Origin: Tillus elongatus
Lineage: Eukaryota; Arthropoda; Insecta; Coleoptera; Cleridae
DNA: 64,000 nt
Direction: 5' to 3'
Assembly: GCA_964006375.1 (NCBI GenBank)
Contig: OZ023270.1
Coordinates: 75,796,391 to 75,860,390, forward strand
The position numbers were made by a program, and so were the translations under genes. The notes below the pieces were generated by a model that was not told the origin of the DNA, searched no databases, and saw only the letters and a program-made list of their open reading frames with translations. Shown here piece after piece: positions 1 through 9,887 of the stretch (position 1 is its first letter; each line of letters begins with the position of its first letter).

Positions 1-80
1 GTAGTGATTTCTAAAATTATTATCTTTCTTTAAGTTTATTAAATTGTCGTTAAAAGTAATTTCAAATTCTTCTAAACACA
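1..80 (-). pseudogene. Penelope-like element fragment, C-terminal tail of the GIY-YIG endonuclease region
   Basis: These 80 bases are the exact reverse complement of about 8176-8255, where the plus strand reads as the tail of a Penelope-like endonuclease domain (residues near CLEEFEITFND). The fragment runs off the window start. It lies directly beyond the T-rich 3' side of the LINE at 85-5830, so it is probably the distal part of the minus-strand PLE whose other parts lie at 5834-6217 and 7589-8077. The open frame is seen directly; joining it to the other fragments is inference. Confidence 0.55.
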
Positions 81-84
81 ATCT

Positions 85-581
85 TTTTTGGCTTTTTTTT
101 ATGTTGCAATCTTTTATTTCTTTTTTTTTTGCAATCTTTTATTTCCCTTAGGACTTTTTTTTTTTATTTCTCTCTTTTTTGCCTTTTTTTTATGTTGCAA
201 TCTTTTATTTCTTTTTTTTTTTTTCTTTTTTTTTTCTCAAGAGCCTTTTTTTTGTTATTAAATAAATAAAAGGACTGTGAGGAGATGGTTGACTACAGGG
301 ATACGTATACGCTACTGGGGCTCTTCAGAGCTTTCAACATCACAGACTGAGCCGCTATAAGAAAGGTGTCAAACACTAGGAAAGACAATAGGAACTTATT
401 AACTATCTAGAGGTAATATTCACTATTAACTAATTACAATTCCACTTTACAGGCTTTACTTAATATAAGTATGTCTATTATTATTTGTATTAAATTTAAG
501 AATGGAATTAAAAGTCGCTAAGTACTGGGAGAAAGAAAATACTACTTCCAAATTTCGGAAAGTTGCCGCTAGGTTTCTAAT
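85..581 (-). other. 3' UTR and A-rich tail of the I-like LINE
   Basis: On the plus strand this is T-rich sequence (85-245) followed by ordinary sequence up to the ORF2 stop. It reads as a long A-rich 3' UTR or tail on the minus strand. The T-rich part contains a repeated 20-mer of the type atgttgcaatcttttatttc near 101 and 191, so the tail has grown by internal duplication. The exact end lies near 81-85, where Penelope-like sequence resumes. Confidence 0.6.
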
Positions 582-3500
582 CTATACTTTGATTTTCATA
601 TTTTTGATATGTTTGTTTAAAGCTTTAAATATTTCTATATTATTTGTGGCTAATAGTTGAGCTAGGTTAAAGGGTTTATTTACAGAAAGTTTTTGGATAA
701 TTAACGAAAATGTTTCTATTTCGTCCTTTCTTAATATACATGATAACATGACATGTTCGATATCTCCATATTCCATACACTCACAATGTGGACTGTCTTT
801 TAATCTAATTTTAAACAAATAGGCTGGACATAATGCATGATTAGTTCTTAAACGACATATATTTTTTATTTCCTCTTTTGAGAAGTTTCCATAATAAAAC
901 CACGGTTTAGAGGGGAGTTCCGGCTGAATACGCTTATACATTTCCCCAGCTTTATCAGATGTATAATTTATTTGCCATAGTTGTTTCTGTCTTTTTGTAA
1001 TCGTACTATAGTAATCTGAATATGGAGTTTTGTATTCTGCCTTCTCTCCCCTATCCACCGCCATCTTCGCAATTTCGTCAACAGTCTCATTGTGCTGTAT
1101 GCCACAATGACCCCTTAACCATGCTATAGTTACAAGTTGGCCACTATTTTTCATAGAATGTATTTTATTAACAATTAACTGAATTACATAATTCCCAATG
1201 GGGTGAAAACACACATTCTGAATTTTCTGAACGGCACCTTTACTATCTGTTATAATTATGGCTTGGTTTATTTGTTTCTCCTCAATATATTCAAGAGCTT
1301 CATTTATTGCAATAAGTTCTGCCGTGTATATGGACATGTGTTCTTCTAAACAAAGCATTTTTTGTTTATTGGCAATAGGATCGTAACAAGCACAGCCGGT
1401 TTTGCTATCCATTTTGGAACCATCTGTATATATTTCATATGTTTCTGGAAAGAGGGTTTCCAGATCAAGCCTGAACGCTATATTTCTAACTGCCTTTGGA
1501 AGATTTTTATAGTCTTGGAAGAAAAATGTATTAATAGATCCTCTTACAGATGGAACAACGTTGTGATCTAAATGTAGGTTTTCATGGAAAATGTTATCTG
1601 CCATATTAAGCAGATGCTCATATGCCTCTACCATTGGTATACTTTTTGCTTTTTGCCATTTCTTATGAGTTAGATCCGCGATAAATAGTTGATGTATTGT
1701 TTTTATTAATGTGGCATTTTTGGACATAGTTTTAATTAAAAATCTTTCAGTGAGAATATTTCTTCTAAAACTAAGTGGCAATTCTCCCGACTCAGCTGTG
1801 ACTGCACAAACTGGTGTTGATCTAAGTAAACCCAAACATAATCTCAAACACTTATTCTGTACAATGTCTAGCTTTTTGAGATGTGTATTCGCTGCTTGCC
1901 CATAAAATATACATCCATAGTCAATTATTGTTCTTATATATGACTTATATATTAATAAGGCTACGGTTGCATCTGCTCCCCATTTCGTGCTTGTAACCAT
2001 TCTTAAGATATTCGTGCCTTTTTCTGCTTGGGATATAAGATCTTGTATGTGCTCCTTCCATAATAGCTTTCTGTCTATTCTAACGCCCAAAAACTTAATG
2101 GATGGTGATATTTGTATTTTATAATTTGATAATACTATTTCTGTTGGAATACGATGTTTTTTGCTGAAGATGCACACTTGCGTTTTTGTATGGGATAGGG
2201 TAAGACCGTTATTGCTCATCCAGTCATTAAGATCGTCATATGCTTTTTTAATAATTAACATCCCTGAGTTAATGTCCTGATGGGAAGCATAAATGCAGAT
2301 GTCATCCGCGTACTGAAGGACTTTAATGTTGTTCAGATTTTTTTCCATTTCCGTTGTATATAAAACGTATAGCAAGGGGCTCAATATACCACCTTGAGGA
2401 AGTCCTTTGTTGGTCAATCTTGGCCCTAGTATGTCGTTATCTGCCCGTACGTATATTAGTCTATTGGTATACAGTGACACAACTCTGTGACTAAAGCTTG
2501 GTGGAATTCCTAATGATGTCATTTTTCTCACTAGCATGCTTAGGTTAATGTTATCATAAGCCCCGCAAACATCTAAAAATGCAGCTACTATAGATTTTGA
2601 GTTGGTAAAGGACATGTTAACATCTGTGATTAAATGTGCTATGCTTTCGTTAACTGAATGCCCTTTTCTAAAGCCAAACTGGGTTTTTGGGAAAATATTG
2701 TTGTTTTCTAACCAACCTTCTAATCTACGTTTTAACATTCGTTCAAACGTTTTTAATATACACGAGGCTAAAGAGATTCCTCTGTAAGACTCTGGGCTTA
2801 GCGGATCTTTCCTTGGTTTTAAAAATGCTAATATAATATAGATCTTCCATTCCTGTGGAAAATTCGCAGTCTGCCAGATCTCTTTCATTATCTTTAACAA
2901 AACATGCTTTGCTTGAATAGGTAGATTTGTCAACATCGCATAGTGTATTTGATCATGCCCTGGTGCAGTATTGTGTGTTCTTTTCAAACTACATTCTAAT
3001 TCTTCTATACTAAATGGTCGAAGTAGAGGATGATTATTATGTCCTTCCGAAATTCCTGCTGTTCTTATTTGTGCTTCGACCCAAGGAGGAGCCAACTTGT
3101 TTAAAAATGCCTCGGCCACTGATTTAGAGATTGCTGTTTTTCTAATAGCCTGACTGTTACTTAGACATTTGATCTGTTGCCAAATATCGCCCAAAGGTGT
3201 TCTTTTAGAAAGTTTATTACAGTAGTCTTGCCATGTCTTTCTTTTGCTTTGTAGAATAATTTTCTTTGTTATTGCCACTGCTTCATTATATCTAGTAAAG
3301 TTTTCATAGTTCGAATGTCTTTTATATTCGGATAGTCTGCTTTTTTGCAACATGATGGCTTTTTCACATTCTTCACTCCACCAAGATTTACCAAAATATT
3401 TTTTATTTTCATTGGATACCGCTCTCACTACCGGCACCGACTGTTCACTGGCATTTTCCAGCATTAAAACAAAATCTTGATATTTCCAATTATGGTTTGA

Positions 3501-4256
3501 TTTTTCCTTTAAAGTGTCGGTAACACCCTGTGAGAACGCCATCCAATCGGCCTTACGTATATTCCACCTACTATTTCTCATATATCTATTATTATTTAAT
3601 TTTTCAACATTATTTACCACGAACAAAATTACAAAATGATCAGAACCTAAAGTTTCATCAATAACATTCCAACTAATTTGCGGCACTATATCTGGAGTAC
3701 TTAGCGTTAAATCTATAGCTGATCTACTTTTACTAAAGGGTTTGGGCAGCAAGGTTGGTTTTCCGTCATTTAGATATACAAGATGACAATCTTCTATGGC
3801 TGATAAAAGCGCCTCGCCTTTGCTATCGCTCCAAGTACTTCCGAAGGCCAAGTGATGTGCATTGTAATCTCCCCCAACTATAAATGGTTTACTAAAGCTA
3901 TTAAATGTGCTTTTCCACTGATCCTTCGTAACGGAATGACCAGCTGCAGCATATAATGAGTACAAATTAATTTTTTTATAATTTTCTAAAACTATGCAAG
4001 CAGAAACACACATTATGCCCCCTAATTTTGCAAAACCTTTCGTTTCTGTGTAAACAATATTATTTTTAACGAGGATCGCTACCCCCGCCTTACCATCATC
4101 TCTATCTTGCCTTAGAATATTGTAGCCGGAAAAGTGTACATAACAATTAGGTTTAAACCAAGTTTCTGATAACAAAGCGATGTCAACGTCATTATCATAT
4201 AAATATTTTTCTAGGCTTCCCTTATTAGAAAGGGCTGACCTAGAGTTCCATTGCAT
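582..4256 (-). CDS. LINE ORF2: AP endonuclease, reverse transcriptase, RNase H (I-like clade)
   Basis: This 1224-residue polyprotein would carry out target-primed reverse transcription. An APE-type endonuclease occupies residues 1 to about 215 (QWNSRS start, LLSETWF, GGDYNAHH, GSDHF). The reverse transcriptase lies at about 430-720, with SYRGISL near 490, LDVCGAYD near 561, LPQGGILSPLL near 620 and the catalytic YADD at 649-652. RNase H follows with YTDGSK near 943, a glutamate near 980, ITDSKG near 1002 and a histidine-rich end near 1050. A Cys/His cluster (CECMEYGDIEH) is near the C-terminus. The frame has no stops. The ATG lies 5 nt after the ORF1 stop, so reinitiation is likely. RNase H plus the ORF1 zinc knuckles point to the I group; the exact clade needs a phylogeny. 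Confidence 0.92.
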   Translation of the reverse strand: MQWNSRSALSNKGSLEKYLYDNDVDIALLSETWFKPNCYVHFSGYNILRQDRDDGKAGVAILVKNNIVYTETKGFAKLGGIMCVSACIVLENYKKINLYSLYAAAGHSVTKDQWKSTFNSFSKPFIVGGDYNAHHLAFGSTWSDSKGEALLSAIEDCHLVYLNDGKPTLLPKPFSKSRSAIDLTLSTPDIVPQISWNVIDETLGSDHFVILFVVNNVEKLNNNRYMRNSRWNIRKADWMAFSQGVTDTLKEKSNHNWKYQDFVLMLENASEQSVPVVRAVSNENKKYFGKSWWSEECEKAIMLQKSRLSEYKRHSNYENFTRYNEAVAITKKIILQSKRKTWQDYCNKLSKRTPLGDIWQQIKCLSNSQAIRKTAISKSVAEAFLNKLAPPWVEAQIRTAGISEGHNNHPLLRPFSIEELECSLKRTHNTAPGHDQIHYAMLTNLPIQAKHVLLKIMKEIWQTANFPQEWKIYIILAFLKPRKDPLSPESYRGISLASCILKTFERMLKRRLEGWLENNNIFPKTQFGFRKGHSVNESIAHLITDVNMSFTNSKSIVAAFLDVCGAYDNINLSMLVRKMTSLGIPPSFSHRVVSLYTNRLIYVRADNDILGPRLTNKGLPQGGILSPLLYVLYTTEMEKNLNNIKVLQYADDICIYASHQDINSGMLIIKKAYDDLNDWMSNNGLTLSHTKTQVCIFSKKHRIPTEIVLSNYKIQISPSIKFLGVRIDRKLLWKEHIQDLISQAEKGTNILRMVTSTKWGADATVALLIYKSYIRTIIDYGCIFYGQAANTHLKKLDIVQNKCLRLCLGLLRSTPVCAVTAESGELPLSFRRNILTERFLIKTMSKNATLIKTIHQLFIADLTHKKWQKAKSIPMVEAYEHLLNMADNIFHENLHLDHNVVPSVRGSINTFFFQDYKNLPKAVRNIAFRLDLETLFPETYEIYTDGSKMDSKTGCACYDPIANKQKMLCLEEHMSIYTAELIAINEALEYIEEKQINQAIIITDSKGAVQKIQNVCFHPIGNYVIQLIVNKIHSMKNSGQLVTIAWLRGHCGIQHNETVDEIAKMAVDRGEKAEYKTPYSDYYSTITKRQKQLWQINYTSDKAGEMYKRIQPELPSKPWFYYGNFSKEEIKNICRLRTNHALCPAYLFKIRLKDSPHCECMEYGDIEHVMLSCILRKDEIETFSLIIQKLSVNKPFNLAQLLATNNIEIFKALNKHIKNMKIKV

Positions 4257-4261
4257 AATAT

Positions 4262-5773
4262 TTAACTTGAACTTTGTAAATTATTTAATATTCTTTCCAA
4301 TGTGCCCTTTATACTACTTTTTGTGTTGTTATCTAAAGTTTCTATTTTGATACTATTTAAAAGTTCCTTTACCGAATTAGTAAAATAGTTACCCGGGTCC
4401 TCTCCTGCGGGGACCTGATATTGAGGAGGATATTTATTTTTAATAGGTTGGTTTAGATAATTATAGTTAACAAGTAGTTTACTGTGTTCTGGTGAATATT
4501 GGCTGAAACTTTTCTGTTCCATTCTTTTTCGTTTTGTAGGGTTTTGATCTATACTTACGTATTGGCTTCCCGTATCTATGTTAGTTTTTTCTGAAATGAA
4601 TGGTTTTTTTGGAATAAAAGATTGGACTGATGCAAACTGAGATAATGAGCTTTGTTTTATTTCTGATTGTGTTGTTGGTTCTTGGCTAGTTTTAATATTA
4701 CTTTTTAATAAAAAGCTGTAAGAATTATTGTATTTATGCGAAGCGTCCTTATAAGAAATGTTTTCCATCCCCATAATATTATGAATTGCTTTTTGTTTAG
4801 CAAATTCGGGACATAACTGGTGATCAGTAGCTTTATGCGCACCCCCACAGTGAACACAACATGAATGCTCAACATTTTCACACTGACTGTTTGCATGTTC
4901 TCCTCCACAATTTTTACATCTTTCTTTTCCTCTACATTGGGAACTCAAATGGCCATACCTTAAACACTTCAAACATTGGATAATTTTTTTAATGTATGGC
5001 TCTACTTCAAAAACTATTTTTTCAATTACTACTTTTTTAGGTAATTTTTGGCCTTTAAATGTTATTAGAACGGATTGTGTATTTATAAATTTTACTTTAT
5101 TTTCCTCAAATACCCTTCTGCTTAACCTTTTAACCGCACTAACCTCAAAATACTCCCCATAAAGAGGTTTTATTAAATCTATTAATTCGTTTTCCGTAAT
5201 ATCCAAATCTACAAACCGTATAACGCCCTGTCTACATGCTAGAAACATTGGTATATAGGTCTCATAGTTATTTTGCATTAGATTTTTTGATTTGACTAAC
5301 ATATTTGCACTTTCTGCCGAATTTAATGTAATTTTTATTTTATTTATTCCTATACTGCTAATATTATCTATATTTTCATGGATTGATGGTTCTAAATTTT
5401 TTATTAACCGAGATGTTGCTATTTTGTGTAGTTTTCCTAGAAAACCTTCTTTTCTTTGCATATAAACTATAAATGGGCCACCTGTGTGTAAACTATAAAA
5501 ATATTGAGGTCTTATATTATTTTCATTTACATTTTCCACATATTTTGAATTTATATTATCACTGTTTATTGTTTTTGTACTTACTGATACCGGCTCTCCA
5601 ATTGTATATCTCCTACCTTGTTTAATTAAATCAACACTATCCTTCTTACTTTCTATTTCCTGTTTCTTATCCATATTTACGTCGCCTAGGTCTTCATCAT
5701 CAATGAACATCGTTTCTAATAGTTGTTCACCTTTCCCCCTATCCGGCGGGTCTATTTTTTTCTTACCACTCAT
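4262..5773 (-). CDS. LINE ORF1: gag-like RNA-binding protein with three CCHC knuckles
   Basis: The 503-residue product is a typical LINE gag-like protein that would coat the element RNA. Residues 1-90 are acidic and low complexity. The middle part (about 90-260) resembles an RRM-like or DUF1725-type gag core. Three clustered zinc knuckles follow (CLKCLRYGHLSSQC, CKNCGGEHANSQC, CCVHCGGAHKATDHQLC). The tail is polar. The start ATG is the first in frame and sits about 50-60 nt from the likely 5' end of the element. The stop TAA is 5 nt upstream of the ORF2 ATG. The frame is intact, which with ORF2 makes this a potentially active copy. Confidence 0.9.
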   Translation of the reverse strand: MSGKKKIDPPDRGKGEQLLETMFIDDEDLGDVNMDKKQEIESKKDSVDLIKQGRRYTIGEPVSVSTKTINSDNINSKYVENVNENNIRPQYFYSLHTGGPFIVYMQRKEGFLGKLHKIATSRLIKNLEPSIHENIDNISSIGINKIKITLNSAESANMLVKSKNLMQNNYETYIPMFLACRQGVIRFVDLDITENELIDLIKPLYGEYFEVSAVKRLSRRVFEENKVKFINTQSVLITFKGQKLPKKVVIEKIVFEVEPYIKKIIQCLKCLRYGHLSSQCRGKERCKNCGGEHANSQCENVEHSCCVHCGGAHKATDHQLCPEFAKQKAIHNIMGMENISYKDASHKYNNSYSFLLKSNIKTSQEPTTQSEIKQSSLSQFASVQSFIPKKPFISEKTNIDTGSQYVSIDQNPTKRKRMEQKSFSQYSPEHSKLLVNYNYLNQPIKNKYPPQYQVPAGEDPGNYFTNSVKELLNSIKIETLDNNTKSSIKGTLERILNNLQSSS

Positions 5774-5833
5774 GTTACTATCACTTATTTCACACGTTTA
5801 AAGTCGATCGATTTAAACAGCTACCGCTTTCAA
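5774..5833 (-). other. Probable LINE 5' UTR and junction with Penelope-like sequence
   Basis: This short stretch separates the ORF1 ATG from coding sequence of a Penelope-like element that ends in a KTV-type motif just upstream of the usual endonuclease domain. No target site duplication matching the 3' junction near 80 was found, so the insertion may have been accompanied by deletion or inversion of target DNA. Confidence 0.4.
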
Positions 5834-6217
5834 TCAGCAACCGACCCGAACTGTTTTTGAATATCGAAACGTTATTTTAAAATTGGTTTCATCTTTAAAT
5901 ATAAACTTTAACCTATTGAAAATACTTTTAATGTAGGGGATTGATATGTAAAAAAAGTTAGATGTTTCCGAACTCGAAATTATATCGGTGATATGTCTGT
6001 CAGTTAAATTTGATACTGTTTGAAGAGATTGTCTTGTATTGTAATGGTGATTGTTTGAACAATTGTATAAAAGTTTATTAAGTAGTTTGGGAGGATAAGA
6101 GTTGTTAACAAAAATATTAAAAAGTTTTCTTAATTTTTTTTCGTGGAAAGGAGTATGGCATATCTTTAATATTCTATTTTTTAAACCTAATAAAATGTTA
6201 ATTTTAGTTTTAAAAAC
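5834..6217 (-). pseudogene. Penelope-like element fragment: thumb/linker region between RT and endonuclease
   Basis: The minus strand reads TKINILLGLKNRILKICH, then NNSYPPKLLNKLLYNC, then FYISIPYIKSI and ITFRYSKTV. These match the order of the conserved linker of Penelope-like proteins after the RT. The fragment is separated from the RT piece at 7589-8077 by a TAMR insertion (6218-7588), and the LINE lies at its other end. Reading across the TAMR insertion restores the family order (YINFHSDH, then KTKINILLG), which supports one original PLE copy. It is non-functional. Confidence 0.8.
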
Positions 6218-7588
<1,371 letters not shown>

Positions 7589-8077
7589 AATAAATGATCC
7601 GAATGAAAATTAATATATCATTGAGAATTAGTTGGCTTTATATACCAATCTAAAATTATGTTGTTATCGTTTGTTCTAATTAATTGTGTATCTAGGAATG
7701 GTACACTGTTATCTGTTTCCTCTTCTAATGTACATTTAATACATTGGTTGTAAGAATTAAAAACCTCTAAAATGTGTGTTGTTGAATTTAGAGGAATACT
7801 ACAAATAATGTCGTCAACATATTTTTTTAAAAAAGGAATATTGAAATTTAATTTTGGTATACATGTTTCAAGCAAATCATCTGTAACATATTGTGCAATA
7901 ATTGGAGAGATACAAGCACCCATTGGAGTTCCAAAAATTTGTTTATAATATGTGTTTTCAAAAACAAAATAGCTTGAGTTAAAAATAAAATCAACTATTT
8001 CAAGAAATATATTTTTTGGAATGATGTTTCTAGAGAAATAGAAACCCATCTTTTCTCAATGCTATCTTTAAAGAACT
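7589..8077 (-). pseudogene. Penelope-like element fragment: reverse transcriptase core
   Basis: The minus strand encodes the Penelope-type RT core: SIEKRW, FIFNSSYFVFENTYYKQIFG, TPMGACISPIIAQY, the catalytic YVDD with flanking PFLKK, NSYNQCIKCTLEEE, VPFLDT and WYIKPTNS. The frame changes near 8045, and a TGA sits at about 7615 where a conserved arginine is expected. It continues past that stop as YINFHSDH up to the TAMR insertion at 7588. Penelope-like RTs are related to telomerase RT and usually carry a C-terminal GIY-YIG nuclease. This copy is 5'-truncated and meets an oppositely oriented PLE fragment at about 8080. Confidence 0.88.
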
Positions 8078-8080
8078 TGC

Positions 8081-8290
8081 GCTCTGTCAGAACATAATCT
8101 CGACACTGGCCACAATATAAATTTTAGTAATGTTTCTATTTTACACTGTGAAACCTTAATAAGTAATAAAATAATGTGTTTAGAAGAATTTGAAATTACT
8201 TTTAACGACAATTTAATAAACTTAAAGAAAGATAATAATTTTAGAAATCACTACCCCTATTTATATTTCCTAGACAAAAACAAAAAATAA
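8081..8290 (+). pseudogene. Penelope-like element fragment: C-terminal GIY-YIG endonuclease region, opposite strand
   Basis: The plus strand reads ALSEHNLDTGHNINF, then SNVSILHCE and the tail CLEEFEITFND, ending at a TAA near 8288. This is the usual C-terminal pattern of PLE endonucleases (a D/N-x-x-TGH histidine motif followed by a short helical tail). It lies head-to-head with the RT fragment on the minus strand. The remaining GIY-YIG residues are missing, so the copy is truncated. Confidence 0.72.
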
Positions 8291-8597
8291 ATTCAATTAG
8301 ATAATAGTTAGCATTATATGTCATTTTGGCACTTTTCGACTTTAGTCAAATTTAAAAAAAGGTTTTTTTATGTTTGTCATTTAATAATTAGTTTAGTAGA
8401 ACTCACATTATATGTAAGTATTTTAAACTTTTATATTTTTCCCATGTAAATTGTAAACTTTTTTTCTTTCCATGTTGTAGCCTTGAGAATGGAATAAATT
8501 TTTCCGAAAGCTCGGCCTATAATAAAGAGTTTTATTTTGCAACTGACGGCTTTCCCAAAATTTTTTGATAAATAACTCTATTACCGTCACGAAAAAC

Positions 8598-8600
<3 letters not shown>
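8291..8600 (+). other. Penelope-like 3' tail with hammerhead-like core
   Basis: This noncoding stretch follows the endonuclease stop. It contains a block at about 8481-8560 (cttgagaatgga, then ttccgaaagctcgg, then gcaactgacggctttccc) that recurs at 24416-24490. The order of a CTGANGA-like segment, a short stem (ggaa/ttcc) and GAAA matches the hammerhead-type motif known from PLE terminal repeats, but two core positions deviate. A (TA)n tract follows at once. Confidence 0.5.

Positions 8601-8681
<81 letters not shown>
8601..8681. repeat. (TA)n microsatellite
   Basis: About 80 bp of pure TA repeat between the PLE tail and a diverged TAMR block. Confidence 0.95.
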
Positions 8682-8688
<7 letters not shown>

Positions 8689-9540
8689 CGATAACTCAAA
8701 AAATATTGGGTCAATTTTGATGAAACCTGGCACGTTATCTAGGAAAATCGGACTAGTTTTTCCGGAAAAAATTTGAGTTTTCTTTCCGAAAATGTTTGTA
8801 TCTCCGAAAATAACAGAACTATGACAACCAAACACATACGTTTCTACTATCAAACTTGCCCTACATACCTACAAATTCAGATCGCTAAGTTAAAAAAAAA
8901 GTTATAGGCATTTAACGAAACAAATTTTGGGTGCCACTGGTGATAAGAGGAAAGCACAAGAACAAATAATTTTATACGATTAACAAAGCCAATTGAATAT
9001 TACACACAACGGTTAAGTTTTCGCGACGCAAAAAGGTCAAGAAATAGCAGAAAAAATGTATTAAAAATTTTATAATTTTCCTTCTTAAAACGTCAAACTC
9101 GCGATATAAAGCGTCAAAAATTGCAATTTTCAGACAACGAATCTGAAGGAAATACTGATAATGTAGATGAAATGTCATAATAAGTGTGTTTTACAAATCC
9201 TCCAGTTTCAGCTTCAACCATCATTGTCATTCATTTTACTAAAATAATCTCGGAAAATCGATTTCAACTAAACCCTCTTTCTAATACTTTGGCAGTTGTT
9301 CCAGCTATAGAGTATATATTTTAGAAAATTTTCGTAGAAAAAATTCATTATTGAGAAGACGGCGACTTATGAATTTTAAAAAGATTTCTTCAAATGAGCA
9401 TACCATACGATAAACGTCCGTTACAGCGTCTAACAGACCTGCGCAATAATATCAAATGTTCCGTTGCCAGGCAACGACATACTAGATCTCATATAAGCCA
9501 GGTGTGCCATTGTCAATGAAACGCGGTGATATTCAAAATA
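8682..9540 (+). repeat. Diverged TAMR-type blocks
   Basis: The block at 8682-9300 carries the family phrases (ccgataactcaaaaaat, aaaatcgga, gttataggcattt, cattttactaaaat). At 9331-9408 a TAMR-like left end appears (attttcgtagaaaaaattca, then ttcttcaaatgagc). The stretch 9409-9540 holds nothing I recognise. There are no genes. Confidence 0.55.
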
Positions 9541-9887
9541 AATGTTTCAAATTTGAATAGCTCAATATTATGTAAACCTAGAAAGCTGAATTTTGGCACA
9601 TAGTTAGGTCTTTCCCAAAGCAATATGTACACCAAATTTTATCAAAAAATCTTTGTGATTTTCGGAGAATTTTTTTTTTTCGAAAGAAAACTCAAAATTG
9701 GAATTAACAAAGTAAGGACAACGAAATTTGGTACGCGGGTTTATGTCGTGTTACCTACCAGAATTTAGCTCTGTAGGTTAAAGGACAAAAAAGTTACAGG
9801 CATTTAACGAAAAATAAATTTGGGTTTTCCTCAAAACGTCAAAGTCGCGATTTAAAACGTCAAAATTGGTAATATTTACACAGAGAA
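9541..9887 (+). repeat. TAMR right-hand block, first part (split copy C)
   Basis: This holds the family sequence with aaatttggtacg and gttttcctcaaaacgtca motifs up to ggtaatattta. The sequence resumes at 12673 with ggcaatgaacc, which matches the continuous order in the copy at about 54620-54660. The 2.8 kb element between them is therefore a later insertion. Confidence 0.75.
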
